A stretch of DNA of 35,752 nt, from the NCBI GenBank assembly GCA_010092885.1, contig JAADYX010000274.1:1-35752 (forward strand), in the 5' to 3' direction. The notes below the pieces were generated by a model that was not told the DNA's origin, did no database searches, and saw only the letters and a list, made by a program, of their open reading frames with translations. The stretch's first letter is position 1. Every line of letters begins with the position of its first letter. Made by a program: the position numbers and the translations under genes. Origin of the DNA: Chloroflexota bacterium. GTDB taxonomy: Bacteria > Chloroflexota > Anaerolineae > Aggregatilineales > UBA3940. Positions 1 to 8,966 of the stretch are shown in pieces.

Positions 1-462
1 GATCTGCACACGCTGATCGAAAAGACGCTGGAAACCTTCCAGGCGGAATTCGATGAGGCTGGTATGGCGGTAGTCATGGACGGCGACCCCACCGGCCCGG
101 ATGTGAACGGCGATCCATCCCGGCTGCGCCACGCCATCGAAGCGCTGATCCGCAACGCCATCCAATACAGTCCGCATGGTGGCACCTTACGGGTGACGGT
201 TGGTAAGGTGGGGGGAGAGGCGCTGATCGTGTTTCAGGATGAGGGGGTTGGCATCTCCAAGCGCGACCTCTCCCGCGTGTTCGAACGCTTTTTTCGCGGG
301 CGGCCTGTCGATGACAAGGGCCATACAATCGATGTTAGGGGCATGGGTCAGGGTTTGTATGCGGTAAAATCGATAGTAGAAGCCCATCAGGGCGATGTTT
401 CCATCGAAAGCGAGCCGCAGCGCGGCACCAAAGTGACCATTCGCCTGCCCGTTCGCGGCTGA
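1..462 (+). CDS. Sensor histidine kinase, C-terminal HATPase_c fragment (5' end outside window)
   Basis: Frame 1 is open from base 1 (DLHTLIEKTLETFQAEFDEAG...). N box-like LRHAIEALIRNAIQYSP, G1 DEGVGIS and G2 GMGQGLYAVKSIVEAHQG motifs of GHKL ATPases. The ORF track start at 64 is internal. Confidence 0.9.
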   Translation, partial: DLHTLIEKTLETFQAEFDEAGMAVVMDGDPTGPDVNGDPSRLRHAIEALIRNAIQYSPHGGTLRVTVGKVGGEALIVFQDEGVGISKRDLSRVFERFFRGRPVDDKGHTIDVRGMGQGLYAVKSIVEAHQGDVSIESEPQRGTKVTIRLPVRG

Positions 463-481
463 ACTATACTGGATCGACATC

Positions 482-1108
482 ATGCGCAAAGCGGTGATCA
501 AAGCCGTGTGTTCCATTGATGGCCTGGCCTACCCGGATGCCATACATATCGCACGCCTCAACCTCTCGATCTACGAGAGCATGGTGATCGGCTACCTGCG
601 ACAGGCCCACTACAAGCTGCGCATGCGCCGGTCGCTGTCTGTGGATGAATGGCAGGCGCACATCATCCATGCGGTGGATGGTGCCCTACGCTACCGGGAG
701 CGTGAACAGATGATCATGGCTATGGCGCTGGCCATGACGCTGATCACGACCGTGCACGGCGGCACGTGGGGCCTGCAGCGCGCCTTTGAGCAGGTGCAGC
801 GCAGCGCCCTGCGGCGGGTGCAGGTCAAAAAGGCGGAGCGCCGCGTGCGGCGTCTTGTCCCTTCGGATATGATCCGTCGCATCCCGGTGTGGGTCAAGCT
901 GCCGGACGCCGTGATTGCGGGCTATAACGTCCCGGCGGAAGCCGCCGAACGGATGCGCATGACCGGTTACAGCGAAGTCTGGGGCATCGAGTTCGCCCAC
1001 CGCATCAGCGACGTGAACGGCATCCTGCTGCGGCTAGAAGGCGTGATGCCCATCATCTGGCGAATGGACGGCGATCTCACCCTGATCGCCCCACTGGAAG
1101 GACTATAG
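482..1108 (+). CDS. Hypothetical protein, 208 aa
   Basis: Long ORF with the same orientation and tight spacing as its neighbours; no family recognised. Confidence 0.7.
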   Translation: MRKAVIKAVCSIDGLAYPDAIHIARLNLSIYESMVIGYLRQAHYKLRMRRSLSVDEWQAHIIHAVDGALRYREREQMIMAMALAMTLITTVHGGTWGLQRAFEQVQRSALRRVQVKKAERRVRRLVPSDMIRRIPVWVKLPDAVIAGYNVPAEAAERMRMTGYSEVWGIEFAHRISDVNGILLRLEGVMPIIWRMDGDLTLIAPLEGL

Positions 1109-1116
1109 GAGGCACT

Positions 1117-1407
1117 ATGCGAGACGGAATCTGCCCCAAATGCGGTTCAGACGAGGTGTATTCGGGCGCGCAAATCCCCAACAAAGAAGGGCCGGAAGGC
1201 GTCAACACGATCCCGGTGTGGGGCCAGTTCGCGACCCCTGCTCCGCTGGATAACTACGTCTGCCTGAACTGCGGCTACGTGGAAAGCTACCTCAGTGACG
1301 CGCACAAACTGCGCCAGATCGCCACACGCTGGAAGCGCGTCCTGCCATTTGAGGAGCCGTATCCGGCGGAAGAAGAGCCGTACGATGACACCTTCACCGG
1401 TGAGTGA
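1117..1407 (+). CDS. Small zinc-ribbon protein, 96 aa
   Basis: Two CxxC knuckles (CPKCGS ... CLNCGY); start preceded by AGGAGG at about 1107-1112. Confidence 0.75.
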   Translation: MRDGICPKCGSDEVYSGAQIPNKEGPEGVNTIPVWGQFATPAPLDNYVCLNCGYVESYLSDAHKLRQIATRWKRVLPFEEPYPAEEEPYDDTFTGE

Positions 1408-2308
1408 GCTGGGCTATCGTTTCAGCGTGCCGGCCACGACCGCCAACCTCGGCCCCGGCTTTGATAGTTTAGGCATGGCGCTGGCCCTGCGCAATGTGAT
1501 CAGCGTGCAGCCTGTGCCCGGCGAGGCGCTCGATCTGAAGGTGACCGGCGCTGTTGGCCTGCCCGCCGGTGAGGATAACCTCATGGTGAAAGCCATGCGC
1601 CGCGTGCTCGGTGAACGCAAGGTGGGCGCACAGATCGAGGTCTCGGCGCATATCCCACCGGCCAGTGGGATGGGCAGCAGCGCGGCAGCTATCGTCAGCG
1701 GCGTGATGGCGGGCAGCCTGCTGCTTGACGACCCGCTTGAGCCTGCCGATCTGATCAAGCTCGCCGTCGAGATCGAGGGTCATCCGGACAATGTCGCCGC
1801 AGCGATGCTCGGGGGCCTGACAGCCAGCAGCTATGTGGACGGCACACTGCTGGTCCGGCGCATCCCCACGGAGAACATCCGTGTGGTGATCGCCTTGCCG
1901 AAAGTGGAGGCCAGCACGGCTGATCAGCGGGCCGCTCTGCCCGACTCGGTGCCGCTCAAGGACGCCGCGGCCAATATCGGGCGGGCGGTGCTCGTCGTGG
2001 AAGCCCTGCGCGCAGGCGACTTAGGGCTGCTGCGCGATGCCATGGTGGACTGCCTGCATGTACCCGCCCGCTCGGAGGCCATTCCCGGTTACGAGGCAGT
2101 GGTGCGCGCGGCACAGTCAGCCGGGGCACAGGCCGTGACGATCAGCGGGGCAGGCCCGGCGGTGATCGCCTTTGCGGGCAGCCGCCACCGCCAGATCGCG
2201 GCGGCCCTGGAAACCGCCTTCCGCTCGGCAGGGGCCCCCGCCCGGACGTGGGTGCTCCCCGTGGATCGCGATGGTTTACGCGGCGAACAGTTTGAAGGAG
2301 AGGCGTGA
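1385..2308 (+). CDS. thrB: Homoserine kinase (GHMP family)
   Basis: FSVPATTANLGPGFDSLGMAL N-terminal motif and GHMP ATP loop PPASGMGSSAAA; C-terminal ISGAGPAVIAF. ATG at 1385 is in frame with the 1295 ORF and overlaps the zinc-ribbon gene by 23 bp. Confidence 0.93.
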   Translation: MTPSPVSELGYRFSVPATTANLGPGFDSLGMALALRNVISVQPVPGEALDLKVTGAVGLPAGEDNLMVKAMRRVLGERKVGAQIEVSAHIPPASGMGSSAAAIVSGVMAGSLLLDDPLEPADLIKLAVEIEGHPDNVAAAMLGGLTASSYVDGTLLVRRIPTENIRVVIALPKVEASTADQRAALPDSVPLKDAAANIGRAVLVVEALRAGDLGLLRDAMVDCLHVPARSEAIPGYEAVVRAAQSAGAQAVTISGAGPAVIAFAGSRHRQIAAALETAFRSAGAPARTWVLPVDRDGLRGEQFEGEA

Positions 2309-2904
2309 TGGATAACTTGCCCCAACCCGGCGACCCGGAATGGAACCGCCTTATTGATGAAGGGCTGCGCTCCTCGCTGGATAGGACCAATTCATTTAAT
2401 GCCCTGCTGTGGGTGGGCGGGATGTTAGTCGTCGTGGTTGTTGCCGTTGTGATCATCATTGCCGGGCTGACGGTGCTCAGCAGCGCGCAGGGCACGGTCT
2501 TCACACAGCCCAGCACCTGGCCGACAGCCACCGGCCGCATTGAGGAGGCCTATACCGTTGACCGCGGCGACGGTCGCTTCGATGTGCACATCGGTTTCAG
2601 CTATGTGGTTGGCGAGCGAACCTTCACCGGCGAACAGGTCGTGGATACGGTCGGCAGCCAAAGCGCCGCAGACGAACGCGCAGCGGGCTATCGCGGCGAT
2701 GTGCAGGTGGTGTACCATCCAGCCGTGCCGGGGTTTGGGCTGGTTGACCCCCCAGGCGATGGGACCTTTCTGCTGGCGGTCATCATTATGGGCGGCCTCA
2801 CCGTGATGGTTGTCGTCGGATTTTTCATTGTGGGGCTGTTTATTCTGCGGCGTCTCCAGTTCGGCTCCAACAAACGCCAGGTGCTGGGAACACCGCTGCG
2901 ATGA
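2308..2904 (+). CDS. Two-TM membrane protein, DUF3592-like
   Basis: N-terminal TM (ALLWVGGMLVVVVVAVVIIIAGLTVL), a soluble domain with VVYHPAVPGFGLVDPP (DUF3592-like), and a C-terminal TM. TGATG overlap with the thrB stop. Confidence 0.75.
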   Translation: MDNLPQPGDPEWNRLIDEGLRSSLDRTNSFNALLWVGGMLVVVVVAVVIIIAGLTVLSSAQGTVFTQPSTWPTATGRIEEAYTVDRGDGRFDVHIGFSYVVGERTFTGEQVVDTVGSQSAADERAAGYRGDVQVVYHPAVPGFGLVDPPGDGTFLLAVIIMGGLTVMVVVGFFIVGLFILRRLQFGSNKRQVLGTPLR

Positions 2905-3935
2905 ACTTTGTGCGCACGAGCCGCCTTGCCCAGTACAGTCTACGCCGTCTGCTCGGGGCAGTGGTGCTGCTTGGCATCGTGATCACCGGCGGTACGGTGG
3001 GTTACTGGCTCATCGAAGGCTGGACTCTGCTGGAGTCGCTGTACATGACTATGATCACCATCACGACTATCGGCTATGGTGAGCCGCGCCCGCTCTCCAG
3101 CAACGGCACGCTGTTTACTCTTGTGCTCATCGTCACCACCATCGGCATCATTGGCTATTCGCTCTCTACGGTGACCGCGTTTATCGTTGAGGGCGAATTC
3201 AATCGCATCCTGAGGGGACAGCAGATGGATCGACGAATCCAGCGCATGCGTGACCACGTGATCCTGTGCGGCTGCGGCTCAACCGGGCTGTATATCGCCG
3301 AGTCGCTGCACAACAGCCCGACGCCCTTCGTGGTGGTTGAGCTCAACGAGAGCCGCATTGAGCGGATGTTGGAGCACGTGAGTGATGATGTACCATACAT
3401 CATGGGCGACGCCACACAGGATGAGATCCTGCGCCGCGCTGGGATTGAGCACGCCAAAGGGCTGTTAGCGGCCGTCAGTGACGACAAGGACAACGTCTTC
3501 ATCGTGCTGACCGCGCGCTCCATGAAGGCGGACCTGCGCATTGTGGCCCGTCTGATCAACGAGGACAATGCCGGAAAGCTGCGGCGCGCTGGGGCCGATG
3601 AAGTGGTTTCACCGAATGCCATCGGCGGCCAACGGATGGCTTCTGTGATGATGCGCCCATCCGTTGTCAGCTTTCTCGATGAGCTCTCCCACGGGCCCAG
3701 CCCACTTGGCTTCGACGAGATACCGGTCAACGATTTCCCCAGCCTGATCGGCAAGACGTTGGGCGAAGCGCACATTGCGGCTGAAACCGGCATGCTGGTG
3801 GTGGCCATTCACAACGGGGCTGACGCGCGCTTCAACCCCGGCAGGGATGCCGTGCTACATGCTGATGACGTGCTGCTGGTCATTGGCACACCCGAGCAGC
3901 GCGCTCAACTGGAAAGAATTGACCTGGGATCCTGA
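2901..3935 (+). CDS. Potassium channel protein with TrkA-N (RCK) and TrkA-C domains
   Basis: Pore motif TITTIGYGE, Rossmann motif HVILCGCGSTGLYIAESL, GDATQDEILRRAGI and a C-terminal TrkA-C domain. Confidence 0.93.
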   Translation: MNFVRTSRLAQYSLRRLLGAVVLLGIVITGGTVGYWLIEGWTLLESLYMTMITITTIGYGEPRPLSSNGTLFTLVLIVTTIGIIGYSLSTVTAFIVEGEFNRILRGQQMDRRIQRMRDHVILCGCGSTGLYIAESLHNSPTPFVVVELNESRIERMLEHVSDDVPYIMGDATQDEILRRAGIEHAKGLLAAVSDDKDNVFIVLTARSMKADLRIVARLINEDNAGKLRRAGADEVVSPNAIGGQRMASVMMRPSVVSFLDELSHGPSPLGFDEIPVNDFPSLIGKTLGEAHIAAETGMLVVAIHNGADARFNPGRDAVLHADDVLLVIGTPEQRAQLERIDLGS

Positions 3936-3959
3936 TCGGTATACCATAGGGGTAAGAGG

Positions 3960-4643
3960 CTACTCGTCCTCGTTGCGCTGTGGCTGGACGAGTTCGGAAA
4001 TGCGGTGTTTGACGGCATAAGCCGCGGCTTCCGCCCGGTTCTGAACACCCAGCTTGGACAGGACACTTGAAACGTAGTTGCGCACAGTGCCCTCTCCAAG
4101 AAACAGTTCAGCCGCAATCTGACGGTTGGTCATGCCCTGGGCAACCAATGCGAGGACGGCCAGCTCCTGGTTGGTTAGGTCTTCAAACGCGGCGGAAAGC
4201 TGGGTCTTGCGGGCCTTGCGCATCTCATTGAACATGGAGGTTGTCATCGCGGGGTCGAGGATGCCCTCGCCACGGCTGACACGGTCAATCGCCTCCACAA
4301 GCTGGTCATCACCGATGCGCTTGAGCACATACCCCGCTGCCCCCGCCTGAATGGCCGAGAACAGAAGCTCATCCTCCGCGTAGGAGGTCAACATCACGAC
4401 CCGCGTCGTAGGCACCTTTTCGGAAATCTGCTTGCAGGCCTGGATACCTGAAATGCCCGGCATGCGGATATCCATCACAACCACATCCGGCTGGTGCTCC
4501 TCGGCCAGGGCGACCGCTTCTTCACCCGTCTCCGCCTCAGCAATGACCCGCAGGTGCTCGTGGCGTTCCAGCAGAGCCTTGAGGCCCGCACGTACGACCG
4601 CATGATCATCAGCCAGTAGAATGTGCACAGTCGATTTGGACAT
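3960..4643 (-). CDS. Response regulator, NarL/LuxR family
   Basis: REC domain (LLADDHAVVRAGLKALL, VVVMDIRMPGISG, T/K positions) plus LuxR HTH (LTNQELAVLALVAQGMTNRQIAAELFLGEGTVRNYVSSVLSKLGVQNRAEA). Confidence 0.96.
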   Translation of the reverse strand: MSKSTVHILLADDHAVVRAGLKALLERHEHLRVIAEAETGEEAVALAEEHQPDVVVMDIRMPGISGIQACKQISEKVPTTRVVMLTSYAEDELLFSAIQAGAAGYVLKRIGDDQLVEAIDRVSRGEGILDPAMTTSMFNEMRKARKTQLSAAFEDLTNQELAVLALVAQGMTNRQIAAELFLGEGTVRNYVSSVLSKLGVQNRAEAAAYAVKHRISELVQPQRNEDE

Positions 4644-4774
4644 AATGAACCTATCTTCTCTAAATTACAAACGACAAACGTGAGTATACAGCGATTGGGA
4701 GAACTTTCCCCTAGCGTTAGAATGATACAGAACAAAACGCCCCAAAAACAAGTGACGAAGGTAACTGTATTCAC

Positions 4775-5914
4775 GTGAAAAACGCAATGAAAGAAGAACT
4801 GGCGACCATGAATGAGATTGTCCAGGCGGTGACCTACGCAGTTAAAGCAGGTGAGGTGAGAGAGGTTCTCCACCGGATTGCGCAAGCGGCCCGTTCACTT
4901 GTGGGGGCAAGCTACGCAGCCTTGGGCGTCCCGGATGGCGACGGCGGACTTCTCTATTTCACCCATGTCGGCCTTTCCGAAGAACAGACCGCACAGATCC
5001 CCCATCCCCCGCAGGGGCGTGGGCTGCTCGGTGCGATCATGACCGAACGCAAGAGCATCCGGTTGAACGACATGGCCCTGGATGCGCGCAGCAGCGGATT
5101 TCCGCCCGGCCACCCGCCGATGAGCAGTTTTCTGGGTGTGCCGATCCAAGTCGGCGATCAGCTGTTTGGCATGCTGTACCTCACGGATCGGGTGGACGGC
5201 CAGCCCTTTGACGAATACGACGAATGGCTCATTGAGACCATCGCTGGCTACGCAGCCCTGGCGATAGCCGGTGTCCGCCTGCACGAACAGCAGAGTCGTA
5301 TTCAGCTGTTTGAAGAACGCGAGCGCATCTCCATGGCGCTGCACGATGGCATCATCCAGGATCTGTATGCTATCGGTATGCACCTGGAACTGCTGCGTTC
5401 CCAGCCAGACATCCAACCGGCGGATCTCAACCCGGCTATGGAGGCGCTCAACAACGTCATTGATGATATCCGCGCCTACATCCTGGATCTGCGCACCTCC
5501 AGCTATGAGAAGCGCACGGTCTATGAATGCATGGACGATATGGTCCGGCGGCTGGGCCTGTACCGTGAACTCGATGTCAGCCTGGACGTGCCCCATGCAC
5601 AGCCACCCCTCTCCCCGGTGACCTTTGAGGCGCTGTGCCAGATCGTGCACGAAGGGCTGAGCAACGTTGCCCGCCACGCGGAAGCGCAACATGTGCGCAT
5701 CCGCTGCTGGCATCAGGGTGGCCGCTATTTTGTGGTCGTTGAGGACGACGGCATCGGTTTTGACCCGCAGAACGAGGCCTCTGAACATGGCATGGGGCTG
5801 CGCAACATCCGGCAGCGGGCTCGCCTGCACGGTGGTGAGGTCCGGATCACATCAACGCCGGGTGTTGGCACGCTTTTGCGGATATCTATGCCTGCTCTAT
5901 CCGTCAACGGGTGA
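4775..5914 (+). CDS. GAF-domain sensor histidine kinase (HisKA_3 / NarX type), partner of the divergent response regulator
   Basis: GAF domain, then ERERISMALHDGIIQDLYAIGMHLELL (HisKA_3 phosphoacceptor) and HATPase motifs DDGIGFD and GMGLRNIRQRARLHGG. The ATG at 4775, 4790 or 4808 could be the true start. Confidence 0.94.
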   Translation: MKNAMKEELATMNEIVQAVTYAVKAGEVREVLHRIAQAARSLVGASYAALGVPDGDGGLLYFTHVGLSEEQTAQIPHPPQGRGLLGAIMTERKSIRLNDMALDARSSGFPPGHPPMSSFLGVPIQVGDQLFGMLYLTDRVDGQPFDEYDEWLIETIAGYAALAIAGVRLHEQQSRIQLFEERERISMALHDGIIQDLYAIGMHLELLRSQPDIQPADLNPAMEALNNVIDDIRAYILDLRTSSYEKRTVYECMDDMVRRLGLYRELDVSLDVPHAQPPLSPVTFEALCQIVHEGLSNVARHAEAQHVRIRCWHQGGRYFVVVEDDGIGFDPQNEASEHGMGLRNIRQRARLHGGEVRITSTPGVGTLLRISMPALSVNG

Positions 5915-6007
5915 CGTTTATCACCCTAATCTCATACCGATTGTGCTACCGCCGAATGCCTTCAGACGCTACACTAGGTATAAGTTTGAAGGGGAGGCAT
6001 AGAAATT

Positions 6008-6493
6008 ATGGTAGCTGTATCGTCAATTATGACTGCGAACCCGATCACCGCGGACTACAATGACACGCTGCGGACGGCTCTTCGCAAAATGGCATCGATC
6101 AACGTGAACCACCTGCCTGTGCTCGACAGCGACGGGCACCTGGTAGGTATCGTCAGTGACCGCGATGTGCGGCGTGTGCTGGATCTGCCCGAACTGATGC
6201 TGCACAATTGGGAAAAAGTGCCGGATCTCGACACGATCCGGGTCCGGCAGATCATGACCGCCGCACCGATTATTGTGGAGCCACACGCACCCGCCGAGGA
6301 CGCCGCCCGCCTAATGCTGGTTAATCACATCAGCAGCCTGCCGGTGATGCGTGCTGAGACGCTGGTTGGCATCGTGACCAAGTCCGATATACTGGTGGCG
6401 TATCTGCGCATGGTGGAGCGCCAGGAAAAAAACCGGACCAACCTGATGATGGTTGACAGCAGCTCCATGGAGGGGCGTCCGCCACTTTCCTAA
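6008..6493 (+). CDS. Tandem CBS-domain protein
   Basis: SSIMTANPITADYNDTLRTALRKM...LPVLDSDGHLVGIVSDRDVRR and VRQIMTAAPIIVEPHAPAEDAARLM...LPVMRAETLVGIVTKSDIL. Confidence 0.93.
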   Translation: MVAVSSIMTANPITADYNDTLRTALRKMASINVNHLPVLDSDGHLVGIVSDRDVRRVLDLPELMLHNWEKVPDLDTIRVRQIMTAAPIIVEPHAPAEDAARLMLVNHISSLPVMRAETLVGIVTKSDILVAYLRMVERQEKNRTNLMMVDSSSMEGRPPLS

Positions 6494-6517
6494 CTGACCG
6501 GACCGTCCTCCCCAGTT

Positions 6518-6549
6518 GGGCCAGCCACGACGCGTTGGCCCCTTCTGTT
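6518..6549. terminator. Candidate intrinsic terminator/hairpin between the convergent CBS and miaA genes
   Basis: GGGCCA (6518-6523) ... TGGCCC (6536-6541) followed by CTTCTGTT. Confidence 0.35.
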
Positions 6550-7486
6550 ACCCCTCGGTTGGCAGCCGCCTGTCGAGCAGGGACCGCGCCTGCTCAAGGG
6601 CATCCGGTGCCGCCGCATCGATCCAGCGTATGGCCATATCGTCTCGTGTAAACCATGAATTCTGGTGGCGTGCCAGCCGCCGTGTGCTGCGCCGCATCTG
6701 CGTGATGGCCTCCTCCATATCGATCTCACCCCGCTCAACAGCCGCCAACTCCCGGTAGCCTATAGCGGACATACTTGGCAGCGCGGGATCGATGCCTGCT
6801 GCCAACAGCTGCCGCACCTCGGCAGCAAAGCCGCGCGCCACCATCCGGTCGATGCGTTCGTCGATGCGGGCATACAGGTCCTCGGTCTCGCGCTCCAGCC
6901 CGATCAGTGTAAAGGCGTAGCGAGGTGGGCCGTGGCCCTGCTGGTCGGACATCGGTTCGCCCGTGTTGTAGTACACTTCCAGCGCGCGGATGACGCGCCG
7001 GACGTTGTTCGGGTGGATGCCTGCCGCTGCCTGTGGATCGACGGTAGCCAACTCCGCGTGGAACGCCTCCGCCCCGATGCGTTCGGCGCGCTCTTCCAAC
7101 GCCTCACGAATGGCCGGGTCGGGCGTCACATCGGGGATCTGGTAGTTGTGCACCAGCGCGTGGATGTACAGGCCCGATCCGCCCGTGATGAAGGGCACCC
7201 GGCCGCGCCCGGTGACCGCTGCCATGGCCGCGTCGGCCAGATCCTTGAACTGCCCCAGCGTGATCGTGTCTGCGGGGTCCGCAATATCGACCAGATGGTG
7301 CGGGACGCGGGCGCGCTCTTGCGGCGTGGGCTTCGCCGTGCCGATATCCATGCCCCGGTAGAAGGCGCTGGCATCCACATTGACGATCTCGCCGTTGAAT
7401 TCCTCAGCCACTGCCAACGCGAAGCGGGTCTTGCCAACCGCCGTCTGCCCGAGGACCACCACGGCAGGCGGCAGGTCAGGAGCCAC
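6548..7486 (-). CDS. miaA: tRNA dimethylallyltransferase
   Basis: VVLGQTAVGKTRFALAVAEEFNGEIVNVDASAFYRGMDIGTAKPTPQERARVPHHLVDI and FITGGSGLYIHALV. GTG start overlaps the upstream gene's end by 11 bp. Confidence 0.96.
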   Translation of the reverse strand: MAPDLPPAVVVLGQTAVGKTRFALAVAEEFNGEIVNVDASAFYRGMDIGTAKPTPQERARVPHHLVDIADPADTITLGQFKDLADAAMAAVTGRGRVPFITGGSGLYIHALVHNYQIPDVTPDPAIREALEERAERIGAEAFHAELATVDPQAAAGIHPNNVRRVIRALEVYYNTGEPMSDQQGHGPPRYAFTLIGLERETEDLYARIDERIDRMVARGFAAEVRQLLAAGIDPALPSMSAIGYRELAAVERGEIDMEEAITQMRRSTRRLARHQNSWFTRDDMAIRWIDAAAPDALEQARSLLDRRLPTEG

Positions 7487-8534
7487 GGGCTGTGATGAAG
7501 TCGATCATGGCCGCCAGCTCGGCGCGCGGCCCATCTTCCACCAGGAAGTCCATCTCGCCGAAGATATCACGGGCATGCCCGGCGAGTTCAGCGGCGCGCT
7601 GCCGGGCATAGGCGATGCTGCCGTAGGCCTCCATCAACCCGATCACCTCGTCAACCATGGCCTGGTCGATCGCCTCACGCGGCAGGCACATCACCGCATC
7701 GATGCGGTCGCGGTCGGCTTCGGAGGCATGGGCCAGCAGATGCGCCAGCAGCAGCGTGATCTTGCCCTCGGCGATATCACCGCCGCGCTGCTTGCCATCA
7801 CCGTCGGAGGCGACATCCAGCACGTCATCGATGATCTGGAAGGCCCGGCCCAGGTTGACGCCAAAGCGGTTGATCACCGGCAGGATCGCGTGGTCCAGCT
7901 GTGCCGGGTCCGTGCTCGCGATGATCGCGCCCAGCCGCATCCCCCCGGCGATGGTGTAATACCCGGTCTTGCCGTCAATGATGTAGAAGTAGTCGTCCTC
8001 AGTGAAGTCCAGGCGTTTCTGCCACATCAGCTCAGCCGTCTGCCCGACACAGGTGCGGTAGAGCATCCGGTGGAACTCGTCCATCACGGCGAGGGTCTTG
8101 CTCGCGCCGAGGATCGGCTCGTTGTCACGCAGCATGTGCCACATCAACAGGTGCAGCGCATCCCCGGCATTGATGGCATGGGCATCCCCATGCATGATCT
8201 GCAGCGCATCCTCGCCGCGCCGCAGCAGCGATTGGTCCTCTACATCGTCGTGCACCAGCAGCCAGTTCTGGCTGATCTCCAGGGCGGCTGCCGTCTGTAC
8301 GCCGCTGTCATAGGCACCGGTCATAGCCTCCAGCGTAAGCAGGAGCAGGGCCGGGCGCAGGTACTTGCCACCCCGGTCCGGGTAGTTGCGTACCAGGTCC
8401 CAGTGGAAAGCCTCGACTTGTGTACTGCGCGCGTCTGAGATCCCTGCTACACTGCCGCCGTGCAGATACTGCTGCATCCTTGATTGCACGGGGGCGCGCA
8501 GGCGGTTCAGCGTTTCAAGAAAGGCATGTGTCAT
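7476..8534 (-). CDS. Polyprenyl synthetase family protein (trans-isoprenyl diphosphate synthase)
   Basis: FARM-like LLVHDDVEDQSLLRRG and SARM-like FQIIDDVLDVASDG Asp-rich motifs. Confidence 0.94.
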   Translation of the reverse strand: MTHAFLETLNRLRAPVQSRMQQYLHGGSVAGISDARSTQVEAFHWDLVRNYPDRGGKYLRPALLLLTLEAMTGAYDSGVQTAAALEISQNWLLVHDDVEDQSLLRRGEDALQIMHGDAHAINAGDALHLLMWHMLRDNEPILGASKTLAVMDEFHRMLYRTCVGQTAELMWQKRLDFTEDDYFYIIDGKTGYYTIAGGMRLGAIIASTDPAQLDHAILPVINRFGVNLGRAFQIIDDVLDVASDGDGKQRGGDIAEGKITLLLAHLLAHASEADRDRIDAVMCLPREAIDQAMVDEVIGLMEAYGSIAYARQRAAELAGHARDIFGEMDFLVEDGPRAELAAMIDFITARGS

Positions 8535-8601
8535 CAGATCGTCTTTCCCCTGTGTGCGTGATCAAAACAGTACTCTCACTGGAATAAAGGGTCAAATCCG
8601 G

Positions 8602-8607
8602 TATAAT
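8602..8607 (+). promoter_or_regulatory. Candidate sigma70 -10 element for the small membrane protein gene
   Basis: Perfect TATAAT at 8602-8607, 36 nt upstream of the ATG at 8644; only a weak -35 (CTGGAA, 8579-8584). Confidence 0.5.
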
Positions 8608-8643
8608 ATGTCTGCCTATTTATGTATTGGTAGAGGACCAAAT

Positions 8644-8832
8644 ATGATGAGCCACTATGATCGGACACCACCAACGGTGGCCCCCCTTCTCCTTGGGGCG
8701 TTGGTCACCGTGCCGGTCGCCATGATTCTCAGTGCTGCATTTGGCAGCGTGCCCCTCGGATGGATGGGCGGGCTTTCAGCCGGGTCACTGCTCAGCGCAG
8801 TGTTCACCACGCTGATCGACCTTAAGCACTGA
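8644..8832 (+). CDS. Small membrane protein, 62 aa, two predicted TM helices
   Basis: MMSHYDRTPPTVAPLLLGALVTVPVAMILSAAFGSVPLGWMGGLSAGSLLSAVFTTLIDLKH; GAGG ribosome-binding site upstream; flanked by TATAAT and a strong terminator. Confidence 0.6.
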   Translation: MMSHYDRTPPTVAPLLLGALVTVPVAMILSAAFGSVPLGWMGGLSAGSLLSAVFTTLIDLKH

Positions 8833-8840
8833 GCATTACC

Positions 8841-8873
8841 ACAGCAGCCCCTTGCGGGCTGCTGTTCCTCTCC
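8841..8873 (+). terminator. Rho-independent terminator downstream of the 62-aa ORF
   Basis: CAGCAGCCC (8842-8850), loop CTTGC, GGGCTGCTG (8856-8864): perfect 9-bp stem followed by TTCCTCTCC. Confidence 0.75.
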
Positions 8874-8905
8874 CTGACGGCTGCCCACCGCTGCCCCCAC
8901 GGCCC

Positions 8906-8934
8906 TTGCGTCCCCTTAGCAAGTCGGTTATGCT
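8906..8934 (+). promoter_or_regulatory. Candidate promoter for the L,D-transpeptidase gene
   Basis: TTGCGT (8906-8911), 17-nt spacer, TATGCT (8929-8934). Confidence 0.35.
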
Positions 8935-8966
8935 GCACGTAAGCTAATCGAGAAGGGACATCCCCC

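Noticed and set aside
4895-5830. 311-aa minus-strand ORF opposite the GAF histidine kinase
   Set aside because: Shadow ORF; plus strand carries the conserved HisKA_3 and ATPase motifs.
5909-5926. GGGTGA-CGTTTA-TCACCC hairpin at the histidine kinase stop codon
   Set aside because: Only a 6-bp stem with no T tract; insufficient to call a terminator.
7380-8438. 352-aa plus-strand ORF opposite the polyprenyl synthetase gene
   Set aside because: Shadow ORF in high-GC DNA; minus strand shows both Asp-rich catalytic motifs.
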